This document shows positions 18,318 through 27,008 of a stretch of DNA of 64,000 nt, one piece after another (position 1 is the first letter of the stretch; every line of letters begins with the position of its first letter). The position numbers and the translations under genes were made by a program. The stretch comes from Clostridia bacterium (GTDB lineage: Bacteria; Bacillota; Clostridia; Christensenellales; Aristaeellaceae), in contig JAFXCE010000114.1 in the NCBI GenBank assembly GCA_017521565.1, forward strand, positions 1 to 64,000, written 5' to 3'. Under the pieces are notes generated by a model. It made no database searches. It saw only the letters and a program-made list of their open reading frames with translations, and was not told the DNA's origin.

Positions 18318-18932
18318 TCAGGGACGGACAATGCTGCCAGCATTCTGCATGCATTCTACGATGTCGTACATGTTGGTCACGCTGCCGACGGCGAGCTTGT
18401 CCTTGAGGCCGTAGAAGTCAAGGCATGTGCCGCAGGTGCGGATGACAACGCCCTCAGCTTCCAGCGCCTTCAGATCCTCGAGCGTATCCGCGCCTTCGCA
18501 GGTCAGGTATGCGCCGGTGTTGTAGCAGAGGACAGTTTCGGGGAGCCTGTCCTGCTTGGTCAGCGCAAAGACGAAGGCCTTCATCAGCGCCGTGCCGAGC
18601 TTGGGATCGCCCGTGCCCATCGTATTGCCGGAGAGCACGACGACCATACCCTGCTTACGGCTGTCCGGCGCGCAGGCGGGGGCTTCGTCGCCCTGAGCGG
18701 CGGGCGCGCCGCCGGTGATCTGCATGACGATGGCAAATTCCTTTTCGGCGCGCTTTTCTGCGGAGACGGGATAGCCCTTGTGGGAGGCGAAGCGCTGCAG
18801 ATTCTGTACGGCGATTTCATTGTCGACCAGTACGGTCAGGGTATCGCCGGCGGCCATGCTTTCAGCGGCCTTTTTGGTGTGGACAACGGGCAGCGGACAG
18901 GCCATGCCGCGTGCATCGATATGTTTTTCCAT
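18318..18932 (-). CDS. yedF: Selenium metabolism protein YedF (TusA-DsrE fusion)
   Basis: 204 residues from the ATG at 18932 (GAGGAAATCATC before it). The N-terminal 75 residues are a TusA-like sulfur-relay domain (IDARGMACPLPVVHTKKA) with the conserved CPxP cysteine. The C-terminal half is DsrE-like (VVLSGNTMGTGDPKLGTALMKAFVFAL; later CGTCLDFYGL). Fusions of this type sit next to selD in many bacteria and are taken to carry selenium or sulfur as a persulfide/perselenide between the desulfurase and SelD. The gene ends 20 nt before selD and starts 28 nt after the desulfurase gene on the same strand. The role in selenium delivery is inferred from the consistent gene neighbourhood and not from direct proof. 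Confidence 0.92.
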   Translation of the reverse strand: MEKHIDARGMACPLPVVHTKKAAESMAAGDTLTVLVDNEIAVQNLQRFASHKGYPVSAEKRAEKEFAIVMQITGGAPAAQGDEAPACAPDSRKQGMVVVLSGNTMGTGDPKLGTALMKAFVFALTKQDRLPETVLCYNTGAYLTCEGADTLEDLKALEAEGVVIRTCGTCLDFYGLKDKLAVGSVTNMYDIVECMQNAGSIVRP

Positions 18933-18960
18933 GATGATTTCCTCCGGAATGGGATCGTAT

Positions 18961-20094
18961 TTATCTGGCAAACTCCCGCACGGCGTCGACCGCTGTGCGG
19001 ATTTCCTCCATGGTATTGAAATGTGAAAAGCTGAAGCGGACCGCGCCCTGAGATACCGTGCCGAGCGCCTGATGCATCAGCGGGGCGCAGTGCGCGCCGG
19101 GACGCGTGGCGATACCGTATTGCTGGGCGAGCGCATCGCTCACCTCTGCGGAGTCGTAGTCCCGGATGTTGAGGGAGACGATGGCGCAGCGCTGCGGCTG
19201 CGTGAAATCGCCGTACACCGTCACGCCGGGGATATCGCGTACGCCGTCATAAAACGCCTGCATCAGAGCCTGTTCCTTTTCGCGGATGGCGTCAAGTCCG
19301 TTTTCGCGGATGTATGCGAGCGCGGCGTTCAGCCCGGCAATGCCGTGGGCATTGAGCGTTCCGGCTTCCAGCGCTGTGGGCATGTCGTCCGGATGCGCTT
19401 TTGAATAGGTCTTTACGCCGCTGCCGCCGGACAGGAGCGGCGCAATGCGCACCCCTTCGCGCACGATCAGGCCGCCGGTGCCCTGTGGGCCAAGCAGCCC
19501 CTTGTGCCCGGTGAAGCAGAGGACGCCGATGTTCATCTTCTGCATGTCGATGGGGATGACGCCGGCGGTCTGCGCGGCGTCCACGATGAAGAGGAGGCCA
19601 TGCGACCGGGCGATTGCGCCGACGCGGGCGATATCGATGAGGTTGCCTGTGAGGTTGGAGCCGTGCGTTAAGACGATGGCACGGGTATCCGGCCGGATGG
19701 CAGCCTCAAACGCCGCATAGCTGATGCATCCCAGCGGATCGCTTTTGAGGATGGAGAGCGATACGCCTGCCGCCTCCATCTCATAAAGCGGACGGAGGAC
19801 GGAGTTATGCTCAAGCGCGGTGGTGATGACGTGATCGCCGGGGCGAAGGACCCCCTTGATGGCGATGTTCAGGCTCTGCGTGGCGCCGGAGGTAAAGGCG
19901 ACCTGGCGGGGATTCTCCGCGCCAAAGAAACCGGCAAGCGCGGCGCGCGTGTCATAAACCGCGCGGGCCGCGGCGAGCGCAGCATCGTGGACGCCACGGC
20001 CGGGGTTGCCAAAGGAGGCCAGCGCCTGACAGATGGCCTGCGCAACGGCAGGGGGTTTTTGAAGTGTGGTGGCGGCGTTATCAAAGTAAATCAT
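18961..20094 (-). CDS. Cysteine desulfurase-family protein of the selenium cluster
   Basis: 377 residues, class V aminotransferase fold. The N terminus MIYFDNAATTLQKPP, the PLP-binding lysine in CFTGHKGLLGPQGTGGL and the C-terminal catalytic loop ATRPGAHCAP (Cys-persulfide) are intact. It matches the EF2568-type family that occurs with selD, yedF and yqeB. Its likely reaction is removal of S from cysteine or Se from selenocysteine, passing it to YedF/SelD. It does not look like the housekeeping IscS/SufS because no iron-sulfur scaffold genes are nearby. It begins 12 nt after the DUF3343 gene and precedes yedF by 28 nt, so it is the second gene of the operon. Confidence 0.92.
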   Translation of the reverse strand: MIYFDNAATTLQKPPAVAQAICQALASFGNPGRGVHDAALAAARAVYDTRAALAGFFGAENPRQVAFTSGATQSLNIAIKGVLRPGDHVITTALEHNSVLRPLYEMEAAGVSLSILKSDPLGCISYAAFEAAIRPDTRAIVLTHGSNLTGNLIDIARVGAIARSHGLLFIVDAAQTAGVIPIDMQKMNIGVLCFTGHKGLLGPQGTGGLIVREGVRIAPLLSGGSGVKTYSKAHPDDMPTALEAGTLNAHGIAGLNAALAYIRENGLDAIREKEQALMQAFYDGVRDIPGVTVYGDFTQPQRCAIVSLNIRDYDSAEVSDALAQQYGIATRPGAHCAPLMHQALGTVSQGAVRFSFSHFNTMEEIRTAVDAVREFAR

Positions 20095-20106
20095 GGGTCA
20101 CCTTGT

Positions 20107-20343
20107 TCAGATGATGCATCGATGAATGTCCTGAAAGACGATTTGGCGGCTTTCCATCAGCGCGCGAAGACGAGCTTCGCTCTGTGGCGCGGCGCACCAC
20201 GCCAGCCCGCAGCCTGCAGAAATGCTGCGCGGCACGGGGATCAGGCGGCCGTCTGCGCCCTCGGCCCGGCAGCAGGCTTCCATGGACATGGCTTCCGTCG
20301 TCGTGTGGAATGTGATGATGAGCTTAAGTGTTTTAGCAATCAT
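20107..20343 (-). CDS. DUF3343 putative Se/S carrier protein
   Basis: 78 residues from the ATG at 20343, which has GAAGGG 8 nt upstream; the longer open frame to 20547 would run through the divergent promoter region. The sequence LIITFHTTTEAMSMEACCR and the Cys-containing SISAGCGLAWCA motif match the small DUF3343 family, often annotated as a Se/S carrier-like protein. The two Cys in CGLAWC could hold a persulfide. It is the first gene of the minus-strand selenium operon, directly behind the promoter at 20390-20419. Function is inferred only from family context. Confidence 0.85.
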   Translation of the reverse strand: MIAKTLKLIITFHTTTEAMSMEACCRAEGADGRLIPVPRSISAGCGLAWCAAPQSEARLRALMESRQIVFQDIHRCII

Positions 20344-20389
20344 GGATATATCCCTTCGGCATGGATCTGCAGATGGAATGGATACAGAT

Positions 20390-20419
20390 ATGATATCACG
20401 AATGCGGGGAAATTGCCAA
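20390..20419 (-). promoter_or_regulatory. Putative promoter of the selenium operon
   Basis: On the minus strand TTGGCA (20414-20419) and TATCAT (20390-20395) are 18 nt apart, about 47 nt before the DUF3343 start. It is back-to-back with the xdhC promoter, so one regulator could act on both. Confidence 0.6.
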
Positions 20420-20466
20420 TGAAATCGGCGATTTTGCATGCAGCGAAGGCGTGCGGGGGAAAGCGC

Positions 20467-20495
20467 TTGCGGGCGGATGAACGTGTGTGTATAAT
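20467..20495 (+). promoter_or_regulatory. Putative promoter of xdhC-like gene
   Basis: TTGCGG (20467-20472) and a perfect TATAAT (20490-20495) are 17 nt apart, about 50 nt before the ATG at 20547. Confidence 0.7.
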
Positions 20496-20546
20496 CTTGA
20501 TAGAGCTTTGAAGCAGGCGCGCATGGCCGCGCAGAGGAGGATGGCA

Positions 20547-21542
20547 ATGAAACGGATTTTTGAAGCGCTGAATGCTCTGATGGAGAAGGGCGAGGACGCC
20601 ATGCTGGTGACGCTGATTGCCCACTCGGGCAGCGTGCCGCGCGGAACGGGATCCATGATGCTCCTGGGTGGCGGCGGACGCATGGAGGGCAGCATCGGCG
20701 GCGGCCCGGGCGAAATGGAGATGACCGAACTGGGTATGCGGCTGCTTGGCGAAAAGCGCTGCGGCCAGCGGCAGTATGTGCTGCGAAACCGCCCGGGAGA
20801 AGAGGACGGCGCGGTATGCGGCGGGGAAATCACTGTATATTTTCAGTTTATTGCGGGCGGCGATCCGGCATGGAGGAGCGTATGTGCGCAGGGGCTTGCC
20901 TGTATGAATGAGAGAAAGCGCGGCTGGCTGGCGTTGTCGCTTGACGGCGGCGCGCCATGGCTGCTTTACGGGGAGGAAAAGGCGGGCTGCTGCATGCCGG
21001 AAGAGGCTGCGGAACTCTGCCGTGCGGGCTGCGTGAGGACAAAGACGCGCTTTGCACTGCCGGTTCAGATTGGCGAACGGGCGGTGATCTTTGGCGCAGG
21101 GCATTGCGCACAGGCGCTTGCGCCGGTGCTCGCGTCGGTCGGTTTTTGCGTGACGGTATACGACGATCGGCCTCAGGCGGCGGTTGCGGAGCGGTTTGCG
21201 CAGGCAGAGCGCGTGATCTGCGCGCCGTATGATCAGATTGAGGCGCATCTGACGCTGGATACGGAGGATTACATCGTGGTGATGACCAGCAACCACAGCG
21301 GAGATTTGTGCATTCAAGAGCAGGTGCTGCGCGCAGATCATGCGTATGTAGGCATGCTTGGCAGCAGAAACAAGCGCACCTTTGTCTATAAAAAGCTGAT
21401 GGAGGCGGGCATTGAGCAGGCGATGATTGATCGCATCCATACGCCTGTCGGGCTTAATATCTGCGCGGTCACGCCTGAAGAGATCGCCATCAGCATCGCG
21501 GCGGAGATGATTCTTGAGCGCGCGAAGCGCCGGGCATGCTGA
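20547..21542 (+). CDS. XdhC/CoxI-family molybdenum hydroxylase maturation protein
   Basis: 331 residues. The ATG at 20547 is chosen because AGAGGAGG ends at 20540; longer versions would start inside the promoter. The N-terminal XdhC-CoxI domain (DAMLVTLIAHSGSVPRGTGSMML, GSIGGGPGEME) is followed by a central linker and a C-terminal Rossmann domain (VIFGAGHCAQALAPVLASVGF, TVYDDRPQ; YVGMLGSRNK). XdhC proteins bind molybdenum cofactor, protect its sulfurated form and deliver it to xanthine dehydrogenase-type enzymes. The gene is divergent from the yqeB-selD operon, so it is probably the matching maturation factor for a selenium-dependent hydroxylase. The hydroxylase itself is not in the window. 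Confidence 0.9.
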   Translation: MKRIFEALNALMEKGEDAMLVTLIAHSGSVPRGTGSMMLLGGGGRMEGSIGGGPGEMEMTELGMRLLGEKRCGQRQYVLRNRPGEEDGAVCGGEITVYFQFIAGGDPAWRSVCAQGLACMNERKRGWLALSLDGGAPWLLYGEEKAGCCMPEEAAELCRAGCVRTKTRFALPVQIGERAVIFGAGHCAQALAPVLASVGFCVTVYDDRPQAAVAERFAQAERVICAPYDQIEAHLTLDTEDYIVVMTSNHSGDLCIQEQVLRADHAYVGMLGSRNKRTFVYKKLMEAGIEQAMIDRIHTPVGLNICAVTPEEIAISIAAEMILERAKRRAC

Positions 21543-21593
21543 ATGTATATCTGAATGGTTAATATGCGGAGGACAGGGGCGTTTTGAGGCGTA

Positions 21594-21622
21594 TTGACGT
21601 ATACGAACGGGTGTGATATTCT
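21594..21622 (+). promoter_or_regulatory. Putative promoter of the MoxR/VWA operon
   Basis: TTGACG (21594-21599) and TATTCT (21617-21622) are 17 nt apart. The predicted start of transcription near 21629 leaves almost no leader for a TTG start at 21638 and favours a translation start after the GGGAGGGG at 21661. Confidence 0.65.
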
Positions 21623-21667
21623 TTTGTCAAAGATGCTTTGTCAAAAGAAAAAGCAATACCGGGAGGG

Positions 21668-23110
21668 GTGAGGAGCATCGAGCTGAAAAGAGCACTGCGG
21701 CCGTTTATGCGAAGGCTGGCCGCAGAAGCCGCTATCCGCAGCGCATTGGCAGGCGGGGTAATCGCGCTTTGTGTGTGGCTGGGGATGGCGCTGGCCTGCC
21801 GGATCACGGGCGGGCATGTGAATGGTTTGCATGTGACTGCGCTGTGGGCGATTGCGGCGGCGCTGTTTTATCTGCTGCGCTGGCGGCCCACGAGGCGGAA
21901 GCTTGCGCGGAGGCTGGATGCTGCGGCGGGAACAAAGGACCGCGTCAGCACGATGGTTGAGTTTGCAAGCGAGCATTCTTGCCTGCATGAACTGCAGCGT
22001 GAGGACGCGATTCGCTGTCTTGGCGCGCTTTCGCCCTCCTGTGTGAAGATCCGTATCCCGGCGGCGGCGGCGCTTGCCTGCACGGCTTTGGGGGCGCTGA
22101 TTGCCTTCGTGCCGATGATCCCTGACAGCGTGTTTGCGCAGCTGCCGGGCGCGGCGCAGCAGGAGAGCGAAGAGGCCGCTATGCTGCGCGGAAAGATCAT
22201 GGAGCTTCGCGCGGCTGTGGAGGAGAGCGGACTTGAGGCGCAGGACAGCGAGAGGCTTCTGCGTCAGGTCGATGCGCTGCTTGCGCAGCTTGACGCGGGC
22301 AGCATGGACATCGCCGCCCTGCAAAGCGTGCGGGAGATGATCGAAAAGACGTCGCAGGCGGTGGTGGAGCTGACGCCGAGAGATACTTACGTCGCGGCGA
22401 TGCTCGAATTTGAAAGCCTGAAGCCGCTGGGCGAGGCGATTTTCAAAAAGAACATGGACGTCGTGACGCTTGTCTTTGACAATATCCGCTACGAGCTTTC
22501 CCGGAAGGAGGACGCGGAGCAGGTCAATGCGCTCATGGATCTGGTTTACGACATCAATGCATCGCTGTCTAAGCCCCTGCGCGATAACAGCCAGGAGAAC
22601 CTGCGTCAGGGCATGATGATGCTCGCCGGCGGCTTTGAAACCGCGGCGCAGATGGTTTTAAACAGGCGCGACAACAGCCAGATGATCGAGACGGCGATTG
22701 AAGGCACACAGACGTACATCCGGGAATTCCTCGGCGTAGCGTCTGACGAGGAGCGGTACGACCCGTACGACGAGATCCGCGCACAGCGCGCAGGCAAGCC
22801 TGCGCAGATTTCCAAGGTATATACCGTGGGCGCCGCGGCGGCGCAGGAGGTTGTGCTCAGCCCGTCGGAAACGGAGCATGTCTACGATCCGCCGCAGGGC
22901 GCGGGCAGGAGCGGTTATGTTCCGGGCGGGACGGATGAAACGGGCGCTGTGCAGCGTATCCCTGCGCCGAAGGACAAGAAGAAGGATGGCACCGTTCCCT
23001 ACGGCACGGTGTATGGCACATATTATGCGAAGTATCTCCAGCAGGCGGCGGACGGCGTGATTCCGAAGGCGCTTGAAGATGCACTCGAGGCGTATTTCAA
23101 CGGCATATAA
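21668..23110 (+). CDS. Membrane protein of the MoxR/VWA operon (DUF4175-like N terminus)
   Basis: About 480 residues. Start uncertain: the GTG at 21668 is listed, but GGGAGGGG is very close to it; TTG 21638 lacks a leader. Three hydrophobic segments lie near the N terminus (IRSALAGGVIALCVWLGMAL; LHVTALWAIAAALFYLL; AALACTALGALIAFVPMI). Between them is the stretch RLDAAAGTKDRVSTMVEFA, which recalls the LDxxxGLKDRxSTxxEF pattern of DUF4175-like proteins. The remaining 300 residues are helical and charged, with a Tyr/Gly/Pro-rich C terminus. I cannot assign a biochemical function. It is the first gene of an operon with MoxR, DUF58 and two VWA proteins, so it is probably a membrane component of that system. 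Confidence 0.75.
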   Translation: MRSIELKRALRPFMRRLAAEAAIRSALAGGVIALCVWLGMALACRITGGHVNGLHVTALWAIAAALFYLLRWRPTRRKLARRLDAAAGTKDRVSTMVEFASEHSCLHELQREDAIRCLGALSPSCVKIRIPAAAALACTALGALIAFVPMIPDSVFAQLPGAAQQESEEAAMLRGKIMELRAAVEESGLEAQDSERLLRQVDALLAQLDAGSMDIAALQSVREMIEKTSQAVVELTPRDTYVAAMLEFESLKPLGEAIFKKNMDVVTLVFDNIRYELSRKEDAEQVNALMDLVYDINASLSKPLRDNSQENLRQGMMMLAGGFETAAQMVLNRRDNSQMIETAIEGTQTYIREFLGVASDEERYDPYDEIRAQRAGKPAQISKVYTVGAAAAQEVVLSPSETEHVYDPPQGAGRSGYVPGGTDETGAVQRIPAPKDKKKDGTVPYGTVYGTYYAKYLQQAADGVIPKALEDALEAYFNGI

Positions 23111-23146
23111 CGGAAAGCCCGAATGAGAGAAACAGGAGTGAAAACG

Positions 23147-24151
23147 ATGGTCAATAAAGAGGATATCAATCTGTTTTCCGGCAAATGTGAGCAGATTTTT
23201 GCGCAGATCAAGCGCGACATCGTCGGTCAGGAGGATGTGGTGGAAAACACCGTGATCGCGATGATCGCGGGCGGCAACGTGCTGCTTGAAGGCGTGCCGG
23301 GCATCGGCAAGACGAGGCTGGTCCGTTCGCTGGGCCGCGTGTTTTCCCTGCCCTTTTCGCGCATCCAGTTTACGCCCGACCTGATGCCAGCCGACGTGAC
23401 GGGCACCAACGTCATGGAAAAGGACGCGCAGGGCAATGCGGTCTATCGCTTCCAGCCTGGCCCGATCTTCAGCAACATCGTCTTGGCGGACGAAATCAAC
23501 CGCGCGACGCCGAAGTCCCAGAGCGCGCTGCTGGAGGCCATGCAGGAGCATACCGTAACCGTCTCGGGCGAGGACCACAGGCTTGAGGAGCCGTTTTTCG
23601 TCCTTGCGACGCAGAACCCCATCGAGCAGGAGGGCACCTATGCGCTGCCTGAGGCGCAGATGGACCGCTTTATGTTCAAGCTGACGATGCAGTATCCGAC
23701 TGTGGATGAAATGAAAGAGATCGTTCTGATGACGCAGAAGACGATGGACGAGGTATCCGACAGCGTTGTTGACGGCGCGCAGCTGCTGCGCATGCGCGAG
23801 ACGGCCAAGGAGATTCCCGTTATCGATGACATCGTGATGTACACCATGCGGCTTGTCGCGTCCACGCAGCCCGGTTCGAGCGAAGCGGGCGACATTGCGA
23901 AAAACTGCATCCGTCTGGGCGCGAGCCCGCGTGCGGCGCAGGCGCTCATCACGGGCGCAAAGGTGCGTGCGATGGTTGGCGGACGCTATAACGTGAGCTA
24001 TGAGGACATCGACGCGCTGGCCTATCCGGTCCTGCGTCACAGGATCAAGCTCGGCTACGAGGCGCTGGCGGACAGGATGACCTCTGACGATGTGATCACC
24101 CAGCTGCTGCGCGCGATGAAGAGCGGGCAGAAGAAGGAAAAGAAGCGCTGA
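23147..24151 (+). CDS. MoxR-family AAA+ ATPase
   Basis: 334 residues from the ATG at 23147 (CAGGAG 8 nt upstream; an in-frame ATG at 23123 lacks a site). Walker A GVPGIGKT, Walker B (IVLADEINRATPKSQ), sensor 1 (VLATQNPIEQEGTY) and the C-terminal lid (LGASPRAAQAL) are all present. MoxR ATPases act as chaperones that remodel or insert cofactors into partner complexes, usually with a VWA protein that bridges to the substrate. The immediate downstream genes encode a DUF58 protein and two VWA membrane proteins, the standard arrangement of the Bat-type MoxR clusters. The client is unknown. Confidence 0.96.
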   Translation: MVNKEDINLFSGKCEQIFAQIKRDIVGQEDVVENTVIAMIAGGNVLLEGVPGIGKTRLVRSLGRVFSLPFSRIQFTPDLMPADVTGTNVMEKDAQGNAVYRFQPGPIFSNIVLADEINRATPKSQSALLEAMQEHTVTVSGEDHRLEEPFFVLATQNPIEQEGTYALPEAQMDRFMFKLTMQYPTVDEMKEIVLMTQKTMDEVSDSVVDGAQLLRMRETAKEIPVIDDIVMYTMRLVASTQPGSSEAGDIAKNCIRLGASPRAAQALITGAKVRAMVGGRYNVSYEDIDALAYPVLRHRIKLGYEALADRMTSDDVITQLLRAMKSGQKKEKKR

Positions 24152-24198
24152 GCGCGCTTTGAAGCGAGAGAAAAGAGCGCCGGAAGGAAGGTTGAGCG

Positions 24199-25119
24199 AT
24201 GAACGTGATAAATGCCGGCGGCATGGAGGGCAAGATCCTCGACGGCGCGCTGCTTGACGCGCTGGATACGCTGGATCTATATGTCCATCAGGCGAAGAGC
24301 GGGCATTTCAGCGGCACGCGCCGCTCGCTTGCGTACGGCTCATCGCCGGAATTTGCCGACTATCGCGATTACGTGCAGGGCGACGACCTGCGAAGGATCG
24401 ACTGGAACCTCGCGGGCCGCTTTGACAAGTATTACATCAAGCGCTTTATCGACGAAAAACAGGGGCGCAACCGGGTGTACCTGGATATGTCTGCGTCCAT
24501 GGGCGTGGGCACGGGAAAGGGCCTGATGGCGCTGCGCCTCGCTGCTGCGCTGGGGTATCTGTCCGTGTCGAACATGGACTGCGTGTCCTATCGCCTGCTG
24601 CGCGGACGGACGAGCGAGGATCTGTGCGGCAACATCGTCGGGCGAGAGCGCTTTTACGCGGCGATCCACAAGCTGGAGAAGGTGGCCTTTTCGGGCGATA
24701 CGGATATCGGCGCGGCGATCCGCAGCGACACGGGCGCAGGCTTTGATGACGGCGTGTCCTACATCATTTCCGACTTCCTGACGGACAGAGACTGGAAGGG
24801 CGCGGTGGATGTGCTGCTCGGGCGCAAGCGGGAAGTAGCGATCATTCAGGTGCTTTCGCCTGAGGAGATGGAGCCGGCGTTCCATGGCGCGCATACGTTC
24901 AGCGATGTGGAGTCCATTCGTGTGGGCGATGGACGCCGCGTGAGCGTGGAGGTCAACCGCGATGCGCTGGATGCATACCATAAGGCGCTTGACGCGTTTC
25001 TGCGCGACATCCGGCGCTTCTGCGCGTCGCGCAGCGTGCCGTTTATGACCGTGCGCAGCGACGAACGGATTGAGGATGTGCTGCTGGCCAGAGGCTGTGT
25101 GGAGGAGTTGATCCGATGA
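24199..25119 (+). CDS. DUF58 domain protein
   Basis: 306 residues behind GGAAGGAAGG. The conserved DUF58 core is clear: SGTRRS-like stretch FSGTRRSLAYGSSPEFADYRDY, VQGDDLRRIDWNLAGRFDKYYIKRF and a VWA-like fold (VYLDMSASMGVG with DxSxS-type DMSAS; YIISDFLTD). DUF58 proteins are regular partners of MoxR ATPases and usually carry a degenerate VWA domain; here the DxSxS metal site looks intact. The stop overlaps the next start (ATGA at 25116). It has no membrane span and is probably cytoplasmic, bridging MoxR and the VWA membrane proteins. Confidence 0.93.
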   Translation: MNVINAGGMEGKILDGALLDALDTLDLYVHQAKSGHFSGTRRSLAYGSSPEFADYRDYVQGDDLRRIDWNLAGRFDKYYIKRFIDEKQGRNRVYLDMSASMGVGTGKGLMALRLAAALGYLSVSNMDCVSYRLLRGRTSEDLCGNIVGRERFYAAIHKLEKVAFSGDTDIGAAIRSDTGAGFDDGVSYIISDFLTDRDWKGAVDVLLGRKREVAIIQVLSPEEMEPAFHGAHTFSDVESIRVGDGRRVSVEVNRDALDAYHKALDAFLRDIRRFCASRSVPFMTVRSDERIEDVLLARGCVEELIR

Positions 25120-27008
25120 GCTTTGTGTATCCTGCCGGGCTGATTGCGCTGCTGGGCGTGGGCGTTTTGATCTTCGTCGTGCTGCTTAAAAGAAAGCACG
25201 AGGAGACGACGCTGTCAAGCACGTACCTGTGGCGGATGGCGCAGCAATACCAAAAAGAGAATCAAACCGTCCAGCGGCTGAAAAAGGCGCTGGTATTTGT
25301 GCTGGAGCTGCTGTGTGTGATGCTCGCCGCGCTGCTGATTGCCCAGCCGGTGATCACGCTGCCGGGTGCGGACACGGGCTATGTCGCGATTCTGGATGGA
25401 TCGGGCAGCATGCGCCTGACCGGCGCAGATGGAAAGACACGCTTTGCGCGCGCACAGGAGGCGCTTGTGCGCGATATCGATGCGCTGCCGTGGGGCAGCC
25501 GCGTGACCGTGATTCTCGCCGGGGACGGCGCAAGGACGCTGGTGCAGGGCGCCGGCGCGGGCGATGCGCGCGCCGTGCTGGAGGGCGCGCAGTGCGGCTA
25601 TGGCGAGGGCGACCTCACCGGCGCGCTCGCGCTGTGTCAGACGCTGTTTGATGCGGGCGAGGGCACGCAGGCCTGCCTGTATACGGACAGGGAATACCCG
25701 CAGGCGGACCATATCGGCGTGGTGACGGTCAGAGGCGAAGGAGAATGGAATGTGTCGGTATCCTCGCTGGAGAGCGAGGGTTCGATCTACGGCACGGAGT
25801 TTATTGCCGGCGTGACGAGCGGCGGCAGGGATGCAAATGTTGCGTTTGAGCTTTATCTCGACGGCGAAAAGCTTGATGCGGACAGGCTGGAGCTTTTCGT
25901 CGATGGACAGAAGCAGGAGGGCGGCGTGGTTTACTGCCCGGCGGATGAGACGATCGAGGTTCGGGCGCTGGCGCGTCAGACATACAGCTTTTCAGATGCG
26001 CGCATCGCTGCGCTTGCCCAGGATGGCCTCACGGAGGACAACGAATACCGGCTGTATGCGGAACCCGGAAAGACGACGCGCGTGCTGCTTGCCGGCGAAA
26101 ACACGTACTTCCTTGAACGTGCGCTATCGGTGTTTGGTCAGGCGGATCTGACGGCGGTCAAGGAAGCGGGCAGGCAGGCGCCTGAGGGATACGATATCTA
26201 TGTATTTGACGGCTGCATGCCGGACACGCTCCCGCAAGGCGGCGCAGTGTGGCTGATCAATCCGCCGCGGTCGCTGTGGAACATGGGGCTGATCTTTGGC
26301 GAGGAGATCGTGGGCGCGGGGATTTCGCCCGTATACGAATGGGAAGGCGAGGATCTGAGCGCGCTGACCCGGGAACTTGCGCTGCACGATGCGGCGGTTG
26401 TGCGCTTTAAGGAGGTCAGCCAGCTGGGCGGCTTTGAGCCGGCGCTGCTGTGCGGCAGGATGCCGGCGCTGCTGGCCGGCAGGACGGAAGGCGGCTACAG
26501 GATGCTGGTTATGCCGTTTGACCTGAACGATTCCAACCTGCCGCTACTGGCGGATTACATCGTGCTGCTGCGCAACATGCTCGATTTCAGCGTGCCGCCG
26601 ATGCTGCCCGGGCAGAATTTTGCCTGCGGCGAGACGGTATATCCCCGGACGCTTGAGCGCTGTGAAAAGCTGTTCCTGCAGACGCCGGACATGACCATCC
26701 GCACGCTCGGCGAGGAAGCGCTGACAGAGGGCGTGAGCCTGACGGTCCCCGGCGGCTATACGCTGCTGCAGGAGCTTGCGGGCGGCGAAGAGCGGGTGCT
26801 CAGCTTCTTTGCGCATATGCCGCAGACGGAAACCGGAACGGGGGAAGCGGAGCCGGCACAGGAGGCGATTGCCCTGCGGCTGCCGGATGAGGACACGCAG
26901 CTGTCTGTGCGTGAGGATCAGCGGGTGAATCCGCTGAGGCTGCTTGCCGCAGCGCTGCTGCTGCTGGCGTGCCTTGAATGGGTGGTGTATCATCGTGAAA
27001 AGTATTGA
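25116..27008 (+). CDS. BatA-like VWA membrane protein
   Basis: 630 residues. Two N-terminal membrane spans (YPAGLIALLGVGVLIFVVLL; ALVFVLELLCVMLAALLIAQ) flank a loop beginning EETTLSSTYLW, which is the BatA/aerotolerance N-terminal signature. The VWA domain follows with a complete MIDAS motif DGSGSM near residue 93. A long extracytoplasmic region then leads to a third span close to the C terminus (LRLLAAALLLLACLEWVVY). These proteins present a metal-binding adhesion domain outside or across the membrane and are assembled with MoxR. The start overlaps the DUF58 stop, and its own end overlaps the next gene, so all are co-translated. Function in this organism is unknown. Confidence 0.9.
   Translation: MSFVYPAGLIALLGVGVLIFVVLLKRKHEETTLSSTYLWRMAQQYQKENQTVQRLKKALVFVLELLCVMLAALLIAQPVITLPGADTGYVAILDGSGSMRLTGADGKTRFARAQEALVRDIDALPWGSRVTVILAGDGARTLVQGAGAGDARAVLEGAQCGYGEGDLTGALALCQTLFDAGEGTQACLYTDREYPQADHIGVVTVRGEGEWNVSVSSLESEGSIYGTEFIAGVTSGGRDANVAFELYLDGEKLDADRLELFVDGQKQEGGVVYCPADETIEVRALARQTYSFSDARIAALAQDGLTEDNEYRLYAEPGKTTRVLLAGENTYFLERALSVFGQADLTAVKEAGRQAPEGYDIYVFDGCMPDTLPQGGAVWLINPPRSLWNMGLIFGEEIVGAGISPVYEWEGEDLSALTRELALHDAAVVRFKEVSQLGGFEPALLCGRMPALLAGRTEGGYRMLVMPFDLNDSNLPLLADYIVLLRNMLDFSVPPMLPGQNFACGETVYPRTLERCEKLFLQTPDMTIRTLGEEALTEGVSLTVPGGYTLLQELAGGEERVLSFFAHMPQTETGTGEAEPAQEAIALRLPDEDTQLSVREDQRVNPLRLLAAALLLLACLEWVVYHREKY

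Noticed and set aside
16454-18414. Plus-strand frames over yqeB and selD
   Set aside because: They mirror the coding strand of conserved proteins and have no ribosome sites.
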